16,965 bases of DNA from JALRBM01 sp964477195 (GTDB lineage: Bacteria > Patescibacteriota > Saccharimonadia > Saccharimonadales > Saccharimonadaceae). The stretch lies in the NCBI GenBank assembly GCA_964477195.1, contig CAYZCX010000019.1, positions 1 to 16,965 of the forward strand, in the 5' to 3' direction. Under the pieces are notes generated by a model. The model ran no database searches. It was not told the DNA's origin and saw only the letters and a program-made list of their open reading frames with translations. Both the position numbers and the translations under genes were made by a program. Positions 1 through 5,203 of the stretch are shown here, in pieces. How positions within the stretch are numbered: the first letter of the stretch is position 1; each line of letters opens with the position of its first letter.

Positions 1-419
1 GTAATCACTGCTTCCGTCACCTTTTCGCCCAAGAAGCTTTCGGCATCAGCCTTGATCTTCGATAGGATCATAGCCGAAACTTCTTCAGGTGTGTATTCTT
101 TGTCGCCCATTTTTACCGCGACGCCATCGCCCTTTTTGACAATTTCGTATGGCATGATATCGAGGTCTTTTTGGACTTCGTCATCGCTAAATTTACGACC
201 GATAAGTCGCTTCACACCATAGATAGTATTTTTTGCATTTGTGACGCGCTGACGCTGTGCAACTTGGCCGACTAAACGTTCGCCACCTTTGTTAATCGCA
301 ACAACACTTGGGGTCGTGCGATTTCCTTCTGCGTTCGCAATCACGTCGGGCTTACCCGCTATCATGTAGGCAAATGCGCTGTTTGTGGTTCCGAGGTCGA
401 TACCAATAATTTTTCCCAT
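1..419 (-). CDS. dnaK: Hsp70 chaperone DnaK, N-terminal part (cut by window edge)
   Basis: The chaperone DnaK binds unfolded proteins in an ATP-dependent cycle helped by GrpE and DnaJ. The first 139 codons are present. They read M-G-K-I-I-G-I-D-L-G-T-T-N-S, the phosphate-1 loop of the Hsp70/actin ATPase, followed by the conserved N-R-T-T-P-S-V-V and the G-x-x-A-K/R-x region (V-G-Q-V-A-Q-R-Q), all characteristic of the nucleotide-binding domain. The start ATG at 417-419 is preceded by an excellent ribosome binding site (AGGAGGAAG, about 6 bases upstream). Two CIRCE operators with overlapping promoters lie just upstream, so this is a classic HrcA-repressed heat-shock gene. The rest of the gene, and any dnaJ, lie outside the window. 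Confidence 0.98.
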   Translation of the reverse strand, partial: MGKIIGIDLGTTNSAFAYMIAGKPDVIANAEGNRTTPSVVAINKGGERLVGQVAQRQRVTNAKNTIYGVKRLIGRKFSDDEVQKDLDIMPYEIVKKGDGVAVKMGDKEYTPEEVSAMILSKIKADAESFLGEKVTEAVI

Positions 420-468
420 AGCTTTACTTCCTCCTGGATAATTTATAAATGAAATTCAATCTGTATTT

Positions 469-498
469 ATTCTAGCACTCTCATATATTGATTGCCAA
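469..498 (-). promoter_or_regulatory. dnaK promoter P2 (proximal)
   Basis: On the minus strand TTGGCA (493-498), an 18-base spacer and TAGAAT (469-474) form a near-consensus sigma-70-type promoter. Its -35 coincides with the left half and its -10 begins in the right half of the degenerate CIRCE at 472-498, so repressor binding would occlude it. Confidence 0.6.
472..498. promoter_or_regulatory. Degenerate second CIRCE operator before dnaK
   Basis: Plus-strand half sites are CTAGCACTC (472-480) and GATTGCCAA (490-498) with a 9-base spacer. Compared with the consensus TTAGCACTC-N9-GAGTGCTAA this is 8/9 and 7/9. Its 5' edge is 46 bp from that of the perfect CIRCE at 518-544, giving a tandem operator arrangement. 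Confidence 0.75.
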
Positions 499-505
499 CA
501 TATTC

Positions 506-535
506 ATTGTAAATAAATTAGCACTCTCATGTCAA
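506..535 (-). promoter_or_regulatory. dnaK promoter P1 (distal)
   Basis: On the minus strand there is a perfect -35 TTGACA (530-535), an 18-base spacer and a -10 TACAAT (506-511). The -35 hexamer sits in the 9-base spacer of the perfect CIRCE, the usual geometry for HrcA repression. Confidence 0.75.
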
Positions 536-544
536 GAGTGCTAA
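518..544. promoter_or_regulatory. Perfect CIRCE operator (HrcA box) before dnaK
   Basis: TTAGCACTC (518-526), 9-base spacer, GAGTGCTAA (536-544): an exact match to the CIRCE consensus inverted repeat recognised by HrcA. The right half contains the TAG stop codon (541-543, read on the minus strand) of the upstream deacetylase gene, so operator and coding end overlap. Confidence 0.97.
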
Positions 545-1914
545 TTATGATGATATTTATAGAGGTCAGAGATCGTCACCAGCTGATATCCTTCGGCTTT
601 CAAATCTCGAATAGCACGGGTCGCCGCCTGGATGGATGTTGGATAAATATCATGAAGAAGCACCACGCGACCATCCCCCGCTCCCGCCATAATTCGGCCG
701 TAAACAGTCTCTGCGTTATGGTCGCGCCAATCATTGGTGTCGACGTTCCAGAGTACCTGCGTTAATTGGTGACCTGAAAGATACTCCAAAACCGCCGGAT
801 TCGTCCCTCCGTACGGCGGACGCATCAGCGATGGCGTGTAGCCTCCGGTCGCTAATTGGATAGCGTGCTGCGTATCAATAATCTCATGATCGAGTCCTGC
901 CCCGGTAAAGGCGCGTAAGTCCGGATGATCCCAGCTATGGTTACCTATTTCATTTCCCTCACGTAGCTCCCTTTGCAGCAGTCCGCTATAAGGGGCTACT
1001 TGCCGACCAATAACAAAAAACGTCGCATTCGCCTCGTACGTACTGAGCGTATCGAGAAGGCGAGTCGTCAGCGGGCTTGGACCATCGTCAAAGGTCAGCG
1101 CTATCATTTTTGTCCCGGGATCGATAATGGTTCCCGGTCTCGGCTGTCTTTCAATACGATAATCCGTGACAGCTGCCTGCGCCCCTGTATCTGGCTTTTT
1201 GTAATTATCCCGAAGCACATTTCCCAGCAAATCTTTATTTATGGCAATACTCATGAGCCCGGTCGTCTTATTAGATGGATGATGCGGATTGAGGGAGAGC
1301 ACAAGTGCATTTGGTTCTATACTAAAATCATAAAGATCATCGAGCTGCAGCTCCAGTAGATCGACGAGTTCAGTAGGTGAAAATGCAGTCGTCGCATTTT
1401 CTTTGAAGAAATCATGGAGGAGTTTTGCAAGGGCTTGACGAGCTTCGAGAGTCTGCAAGATCACATCCTGAACAGTGAGCTCTTTTTTAGCTATGAGGTC
1501 AAGCGTCAGTCGGTGTTTCGTAGAGATGTCCGGCTGACCGATAACTTGCTCCTGTTGAGTAAACTCTATACTTGCTGTCTGTGTACCGATATACGCTACC
1601 GAAAATGTTATCGTCAGATGATCGCGGATATCATTCTTTCCCGCAAGCTTTTTTTCAAAGGCATTAATCTGGTTGTCCGTGTACTTACTGATAATCGCAT
1701 CAAGCGCAGCATCGTGAAAGATGGGGTAGTGAACCGTGTAGTTTTTGAGGAGTGTCGTTTTACTGATATTCGACTTTTTGCCAATCGTCACATTTCCCAC
1801 ACCGGAAGAGCGAACTAGCAGACACAAGATCGCCACAAAAAAGACGATTCCAAGGATAGAAAGAGTCGCAGGAAAAGAAAAGGGTGAGGATCTACGTTCG
1901 TAAAATACCTTCAT
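541..1914 (-). CDS. PdaC-like membrane-anchored polysaccharide deacetylase
   Basis: This is a 457-residue carbohydrate esterase family 4 enzyme that would remove acetyl groups from cell-wall amino sugars outside the membrane. A transmembrane anchor spans about residues 16-36. A region resembling the DUF4163/DUF3298 (RsiV-like) module follows at about 55-240, and the NodB domain covers about 268-455. All CE4 motifs are intact: TFDDGP 274-279 (catalytic base and metal Asp), HSWDH 326-330 (metal His pair), RPPYG 365-369, DTNDW 392-396 and LLHD 419-422 (catalytic His). The layout and length closely match Bacillus PdaC, which acts on N-acetylmuramic acid; that substrate is an inference here. It lies 12 bp after grpE, with AGGA about 10 bases before the ATG, so it is probably expressed from the CIRCE-controlled grpE promoter. 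Its stop codon lies inside the dnaK CIRCE. Confidence 0.93.
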   Translation of the reverse strand: MKVFYERRSSPFSFPATLSILGIVFFVAILCLLVRSSGVGNVTIGKKSNISKTTLLKNYTVHYPIFHDAALDAIISKYTDNQINAFEKKLAGKNDIRDHLTITFSVAYIGTQTASIEFTQQEQVIGQPDISTKHRLTLDLIAKKELTVQDVILQTLEARQALAKLLHDFFKENATTAFSPTELVDLLELQLDDLYDFSIEPNALVLSLNPHHPSNKTTGLMSIAINKDLLGNVLRDNYKKPDTGAQAAVTDYRIERQPRPGTIIDPGTKMIALTFDDGPSPLTTRLLDTLSTYEANATFFVIGRQVAPYSGLLQRELREGNEIGNHSWDHPDLRAFTGAGLDHEIIDTQHAIQLATGGYTPSLMRPPYGGTNPAVLEYLSGHQLTQVLWNVDTNDWRDHNAETVYGRIMAGAGDGRVVLLHDIYPTSIQAATRAIRDLKAEGYQLVTISDLYKYHHN

Positions 1915-1926
1915 CCCTTAGCGGTC

Positions 1927-2388
1927 CTACTTGCGCGTGACACGCACCATAGCGTGACGAATTGGGCGATTACCCAGTAAATAGCCGGCCTGAAGTTCTT
2001 CGCTGATGACTTCTTTGTCTCCCGTCGCGTCTTCGTCAAACTGGATAGCTTCGTGAAGATCAGGATCAAATGTCGCACCCTCAGAAGCGTCAATGCGTTT
2101 AAGATTAAGACTCTCGAGCGCCTTTTCGAGATTTTTTACCAATCCGGCAATTCCAAGAGCCCATTTGTTATCCTTTAATTCTTCGGGCATATAAAGGATA
2201 GCACGTTCAATCGTATCGATGACAGGGAGAAGCTTTAAGATTGCGCTTGCCTGTCCTGCTTCGCGAGCTGTGGTTTTTTCACCCTCAACGCGCTTACGAT
2301 AGTTTTCAAAATCTGCGCGTGTGCGCTGGAGATCTTGAGTTAATTCATCAATTCTTTTTTGCAGTTCATCGTCGTTCTTTTTCGTCAT
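1927..2388 (-). CDS. grpE: Nucleotide exchange factor GrpE
   Basis: GrpE is the co-chaperone that releases ADP from DnaK. The 153-residue product has the charged N-terminal coiled coil (residues about 1-45, containing R-A-D-F-E-N-Y-R-K-R) and the C-terminal beta domain with the GrpE signature: D-P-x-L-H-E-A-I at about 113-120 and the conserved G-Y-L-L-G-N-R-x-I-R-H-A-M-V-x-V near the end. The frame stays open further upstream to 2487, but that extension would run through the CIRCE and promoter. The ATG at 2386-2388 has AAAGGAG 6-7 bases upstream and begins M-T-K-K, so I chose it. It is the first gene of a probable grpE-deacetylase unit. Confidence 0.97.
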   Translation of the reverse strand: MTKKNDDELQKRIDELTQDLQRTRADFENYRKRVEGEKTTAREAGQASAILKLLPVIDTIERAILYMPEELKDNKWALGIAGLVKNLEKALESLNLKRIDASEGATFDPDLHEAIQFDEDATGDKEVISEELQAGYLLGNRPIRHAMVRVTRK

Positions 2389-2416
2389 ATCACTCCTTTT
2401 GCCTTCTCTTACCCCT

Positions 2417-2445
2417 ATAGTAGCGTGTACTGGCACTCTTTGCAA
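2417..2445 (-). promoter_or_regulatory. grpE promoter
   Basis: Minus-strand TTGCAA (2440-2445), 17-base spacer, TACTAT (2417-2422). The -35 lies within the spacer of the CIRCE at 2430-2456, exactly as at dnaK P1 and hrcA. It leaves a leader of roughly 20 bases that contains the grpE ribosome binding site. Confidence 0.7.
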
Positions 2446-2456
2446 TTGAGTGCCAA
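2430..2456. promoter_or_regulatory. CIRCE operator before grpE
   Basis: CTGGCACTC (2430-2438), 9-base spacer, GAGTGCCAA (2448-2456). The halves are mutually complementary except at the outermost base, and differ from the consensus only by the symmetric A/T to G/C exchange at position 3 plus the first base. It places grpE and the downstream deacetylase under HrcA. Confidence 0.9.
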
Positions 2457-2466
2457 GAGAAAATCT

Positions 2467-2502
2467 CCGGGAGCGCTCGCAAAACAAAGCAAGCGCTCCC
2501 GG
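2467..2502 (-). terminator. Hairpin terminator of the membrane-protein cassette
   Basis: A perfect 11-bp stem CCGGGAGCGCT (2467-2477) / AGCGCTCCCGG (2492-2502) with a 14-base loop starts 14 bases after the stop of the membrane gene. On the minus strand it is followed by AGATTTTCTC, a poor U-tract, so it may be only partly efficient. It separates that gene from the grpE promoter. Confidence 0.65.
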
Positions 2503-2516
2503 TGACCTAGTTGCGG

Positions 2517-3290
2517 CTACATAAGGCTCCAGCCAACAAGCAGAACCCCTGCGGCACCAAAGTTGAAGCCGTCTGCCACAAGGATCAGCATGGTCTCCTT
2601 CTCATCCGCACTTCCCTCTTGGCATGCCGCCATGTACTCGATGAGGCTCATGGTCACCATGACCGAAGCAATGATGATGAGTCCTACCGGCGTCTGCCAG
2701 GGGATGACCGCTAGCTGTGGCGACCTAACAAGCATGATCTGCTGAAACACTCGGGTACCGAGCGCCAGCAAGGCGATATACAACTTGGTGGACATTCGCT
2801 CACCGAGCAGTAGCTTCAGCGCGCTTAGCAGGATCAACGCAGCTCCGGCGATCCCAAGACACCACGAATCCCATCGCCCCCACTTCAATAGACCCGTTGA
2901 GAGGTTATCGAGAATGAGGTAGATGGCAAAGCCATTGACCAGGAAGTTACCCGCTGTTGGCATCCACTGAGCAATCAGCAACCGCAAACGAGCACTCCAT
3001 TTGGCACGCGGCCATACCTGGACAACTCGCCCAGTCATGAGCCAGGAGCGCATCCCGACAACGACAATTCCCGGGATGAGCCATCCGGCGATACCGGTGA
3101 ATCCGCCATGTTCCTGGAGGCTACTGATATTGCCGACCCACATGGAGAAGAGTCCTGCAATGAGCACAATACCCATCGGCCAAATCGACCGATTTCGGAT
3201 CTTAACCCACTTTCCTTCCAGAAAACTAAAGATGCGATCCAAGGAAAACCAGACCGGCATGGTAGCACCGTCCGCCAACGTTCTCACCAT
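2517..3290 (-). CDS. Hypothetical polytopic membrane protein (257 aa)
   Basis: I do not recognise a family. The 257-residue product has about six or seven hydrophobic segments (approximately 38-54, 66-82, 108-128, 145-163, 168-185, 201-220 and 234-255) with short loops. Tryptophans are frequent near the predicted membrane edges, and there is an acidic loop around 225-232 (E-G-S-A-D-E-K-E). No catalytic motif is evident. The ATG at 3288-3290 is the first in frame after a stop (TAG at 3294-3296), but no good Shine-Dalgarno precedes it; Met11 is an alternative start. It stands alone, with its own promoter and hairpin terminator, and interrupts what would otherwise be a simple hrcA-grpE-dnaK order. 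This suggests an inserted accessory cassette rather than a heat-shock gene. Confidence 0.75.
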   Translation of the reverse strand: MVRTLADGATMPVWFSLDRIFSFLEGKWVKIRNRSIWPMGIVLIAGLFSMWVGNISSLQEHGGFTGIAGWLIPGIVVVGMRSWLMTGRVVQVWPRAKWSARLRLLIAQWMPTAGNFLVNGFAIYLILDNLSTGLLKWGRWDSWCLGIAGAALILLSALKLLLGERMSTKLYIALLALGTRVFQQIMLVRSPQLAVIPWQTPVGLIIIASVMVTMSLIEYMAACQEGSADEKETMLILVADGFNFGAAGVLLVGWSLM

Positions 3291-3325
3291 CCACTATATA
3301 TATGAGCCCACTCTAGGCCTTATAT

Positions 3326-3354
3326 ATTATATCCTCCTTTGGATATAGTTGCAA
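3326..3354 (-). promoter_or_regulatory. Strong promoter of the membrane-protein gene
   Basis: Minus-strand TTGCAA (3349-3354), 17-base spacer, and a perfect -10 TATAAT (3326-3331). No CIRCE is nearby, so expression should be constitutive relative to its heat-shock neighbours. Confidence 0.75.
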
Positions 3355-3356
3355 AA

Positions 3357-3373
3357 ATCTATCGTAAATAGAT
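3357..3373 (-). terminator. Weak hairpin at the end of hrcA
   Basis: A 6-bp stem ATCTAT/ATAGAT with a 5-base loop begins in the hrcA stop codon and is followed on the minus strand by TTTTTG. It is short, and it is adjacent to the next promoter's -35 element. Confidence 0.35.
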
Positions 3374-4080
3374 TATAAGACCTCTTCGAGCATCGCCCCG
3401 GCATGACGGACAAGTCGCATGACTTTTCCGTAGCTTTGACGTGTCGGGCCGAGTACACCAATATAGCTTCGGTCAGAGTATGGCGACCGAAAGCGGCTAA
3501 TAATCAAACTTGCGCCGCTAGTTTTTCCGATAGGATTTTCGGCTCCAATAAATACATTAAGCGGTTCGTTTGGCGCCGCTTCACGGAGCCATGGTTCAAG
3601 GTTATCGAGAAGTTGCGCCACGGCCTGGGTGTGTGTTCCTTGAAGGAACTCAGGCTGGCTAAAGAGGTTACCAATACCACTCATATACAGTTGATCGCCA
3701 ATCGTCGCTACTCCTAAGTTATGGGTTAATTCGACAAGACTATCGACCGCGCTTCGAATAGCACGATCTGCGTGATCGCTATGGGTGTTGACTCGTGCCT
3801 CAATCGCTCTCGCACTGCGATCGAGTTCAAACATGCCTTGCTCATCGGCCTCGGTAATTTGATTCACATAAAATCGATAGCCCTTGTCGGTTGGAATTCG
3901 CCCAGCGCTCGTGTGCGGCTGCGTGATCAACTCCATCTCCTCGAGCTTAGCCATTTCACTGCGGATTGTCGCGCTCGAGACACCAAATAACTTCGCAAGC
4001 GTGACACTGCCAACAGGCACCGCAACTTCTGCGTATTGTTCAACGATGGCGACAAGAATCGCTATTTGGCGGTCAGTCAT
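3373..4080 (-). CDS. hrcA: Heat-inducible transcription repressor HrcA, short form
   Basis: HrcA binds CIRCE and represses chaperone genes. The 235-residue product keeps the N-terminal winged helix (about 1-75) with the hallmark run S-S-A-T-I-R-S-E-M-A-K-L-E-E at 35-48 and H-T-S-A-G-R-I-P-T-D-K-G-Y-R at 56-69. It also keeps the C-terminal part of the family: Y-M-S-G-I-G-N-L at 132-139, F-I-G-A-E-N-P at 177-183 and G-V-L-G-P-T-R at 208-214. Typical HrcA proteins are near 340 residues. About 100 residues of the middle (part of the GAF-like and inserted dimerisation regions) are missing between the L-T-H-N segment at about 118 and residue 130. Four CIRCE sites in the window argue that it is functional. 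Its own promoter carries one, so it should be autoregulated. Only about 6 bases separate the -10 from the ATG. Confidence 0.95.
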   Translation of the reverse strand: MTDRQIAILVAIVEQYAEVAVPVGSVTLAKLFGVSSATIRSEMAKLEEMELITQPHTSAGRIPTDKGYRFYVNQITEADEQGMFELDRSARAIEARVNTHSDHADRAIRSAVDSLVELTHNLGVATIGDQLYMSGIGNLFSQPEFLQGTHTQAVAQLLDNLEPWLREAAPNEPLNVFIGAENPIGKTSGASLIISRFRSPYSDRSYIGVLGPTRQSYGKVMRLVRHAGAMLEEVL

Positions 4081-4086
4081 ACGCTT

Positions 4087-4115
4087 AGTCTACCCTTTTT
4101 TTGGCACTCTTTCAA
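4087..4115 (-). promoter_or_regulatory. hrcA promoter, probably giving a leaderless mRNA
   Basis: Minus-strand TTGAAA (4110-4115), exactly 17 bases, then TAGACT (4087-4092). The -35 is inside the CIRCE spacer. The -10 ends 6 bases before the hrcA ATG, so transcription would begin at or next to the start codon. Confidence 0.65.
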
Positions 4116-4127
4116 CCCGAGTGCTAG
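4101..4127. promoter_or_regulatory. CIRCE operator before hrcA
   Basis: TTGGCACTC (4101-4109), 9-base spacer, GAGTGCTAG (4119-4127): 8/9 and 8/9 matches to the consensus halves. The stop codon (4124-4126) of the upstream guanylate-kinase-like gene lies inside the right half site. Confidence 0.93.
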
Positions 4128-4879
4128 ACAGGCAGTCGTGTCATCAGTTCGGTGCGGACATCTCGTAGTAACCCCTCGACCACTTGCTTGCCTTTCGCAT
4201 GATCCTCGTCTGTATACTCTCCGTCCTCAACAATTCGCCGAAGCTGCGCGGCGCATTCATCAGTTGAGTCATTCACGAGGAGCTTGAAATAAGAGTGACT
4301 AAGCATATTTTCGAGAACCTTTTCGGCCGTTACGAGACGATTAAGGAATTCCTGATCATGAAGCGGTTCTCTATTATAAAGACGATGAATCCATTCTTTG
4401 TAGTGAGGTGGAACCAACCCGATGATTACCGCGTCGGGCTTGGCGCGAATAACATTTTTTATGCCGCCATATTCAAAATCGTGAATCGGAATCTTTTGCG
4501 TAGCAATAGTGCGCTCGATCTCACGTATACTTGTCCCCGAAACCTGCTGATTGTGGATAACTTCTGCCTCGATAAACTCACCATTTTGAATATCCCTCAG
4601 CATGTCGTCTTCACTGCGAAAATAATAGTCAATTCCATTTTGCTCAAGCCGGCCATCGCGAACCTTTGGAGGACGGGTCGTGTCTGAGATTGCAAAAATA
4701 TACTTCCCACTCTCGACAAGATGACGAATGACCGTATTACGACCACCCCCAGCAACACCACTCATGGCAACAAATGACGTGCTCTCTAACACTTTTTTAC
4801 CATGCGAAGAGACTTCGTAATTCTCTAGTGCCGCTTCAAAGGCTTCTTTATTGTGTAATACAGGGAGTGCGCTTTCCAT
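4124..4879 (-). CDS. Guanylate kinase-like protein with an atypical P-loop
   Basis: The fold is guanylate kinase (GMP + ATP to GDP + ADP). The GMP-binding region is clear: S-D-T-T-R-P-P at 65-71, N-G-I-D-Y-Y-F at 81-87, N-G-E-F-I-E at 99-104 and S-G-T-S at 114-117, all in family order. The 251 residues exceed the usual ~200, with about 30 extra at each end. The P-loop at 41-49 reads G-V-A-G-G-G-R-N-T: the Walker A lysine is replaced by arginine and the next Ser/Thr by Asn, and the GMP-site tyrosine usually before G-T-S is Ser/Val here. It may be a divergent sole guanylate kinase or a non-enzymatic or altered-specificity paralog; the sequence alone cannot decide. An extended -10 ends 7 bases before the ATG and there is no Shine-Dalgarno. 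Its stop codon is inside the hrcA CIRCE. Confidence 0.8.
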   Translation of the reverse strand: MESALPVLHNKEAFEAALENYEVSSHGKKVLESTSFVAMSGVAGGGRNTVIRHLVESGKYIFAISDTTRPPKVRDGRLEQNGIDYYFRSEDDMLRDIQNGEFIEAEVIHNQQVSGTSIREIERTIATQKIPIHDFEYGGIKNVIRAKPDAVIIGLVPPHYKEWIHRLYNREPLHDQEFLNRLVTAEKVLENMLSHSYFKLLVNDSTDECAAQLRRIVEDGEYTDEDHAKGKQVVEGLLRDVRTELMTRLPV

Positions 4880-4886
4880 ACGGCAA

Positions 4887-4895
4887 ACTATAGCA
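4887..4895 (-). promoter_or_regulatory. Extended -10 promoter of the guanylate-kinase-like gene
   Basis: Minus-strand TGC followed by TATAGT (4887-4892) forms an extended -10. It ends 7 bases before the ATG, so the predicted transcript starts at the initiation codon. No good -35 is visible. Confidence 0.5.
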
Positions 4896-4903
4896 TACCG
4901 GAG

Positions 4904-5119
4904 CTATTTCTTGATAGCAGTAGCGGAATCTTTCCCACCACCGTACGCGCCAGCACTATATCCAACCGTCTGCTTTGACCCATTCATCGAGCTCATCGCG
5001 CGAAGAATCGTACTAATTCCTAAAATCGCCGCAAACCCAATACCAACATGCTTAATGAAATCGCGTCGATCCATCTTCTTTTGGAGCAAAGCTTGCATTT
5101 CGTTCTGTATGTGGTTCAT
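4904..5119 (-). CDS. 71-aa protein with a twin-arginine (Tat) signal
   Basis: This is a small exported or membrane-anchored protein of unknown function. Residues 17-23 read D-R-R-D-F-I-K, a good match to the Tat consensus S/T-R-R-x-F-L-K. A moderately hydrophobic stretch (about 24-39) follows, and then a short Ser/Gly/Tyr/Lys tail of roughly 30 residues containing G-A-Y-G-G-G-K. With so little mature sequence it is either a tiny Tat substrate or an N-terminally anchored Tat-inserted peptide. The ATG at 5117-5119 has AAAAGGAAAAG 4 bases upstream, favouring the full 71-residue form over internal Met8 or Met16. It lies directly after tatC but has its own TTGACA promoter in the 84-bp gap, so tatA-tatC and this gene form a physical Tat locus. 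No cofactor or enzyme motif is present. Confidence 0.82.
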   Translation of the reverse strand: MNHIQNEMQALLQKKMDRRDFIKHVGIGFAAILGISTILRAMSSMNGSKQTVGYSAGAYGGGKDSATAIKK

Positions 5120-5172
5120 TATCTTTTCCTTTTTATTGTGTTGTTTTTAAGTAGGGGCTTTGTTGCTTATAT

Positions 5173-5200
5173 TTTATACGCTTATGGCTTTTTCTGTCAA
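5173..5200 (-). promoter_or_regulatory. Promoter of the small Tat-signal gene
   Basis: Minus-strand perfect -35 TTGACA (5195-5200), 16-base spacer, TATAAA (5173-5178); TAAAAT with an 18-base spacer is an equally good reading. The -35 starts 3 bases after the tatC stop. It predicts a leader of about 45 bases with a good ribosome binding site. Confidence 0.7.
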
Positions 5201-5203
5201 CTA

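Noticed and set aside
2389..2487. N-terminal extension of grpE by 33 codons to an upstream start
   Set aside because: The extension runs through the CIRCE, -35 and -10 and lacks a ribosome binding site; the internal ATG at 2386-2388 has AAAGGAG.
2467..2502. Hairpin as an insertion-sequence end
   Set aside because: No transposase, no matching second end and no target duplication; it is better explained as the terminator of the membrane-protein gene.
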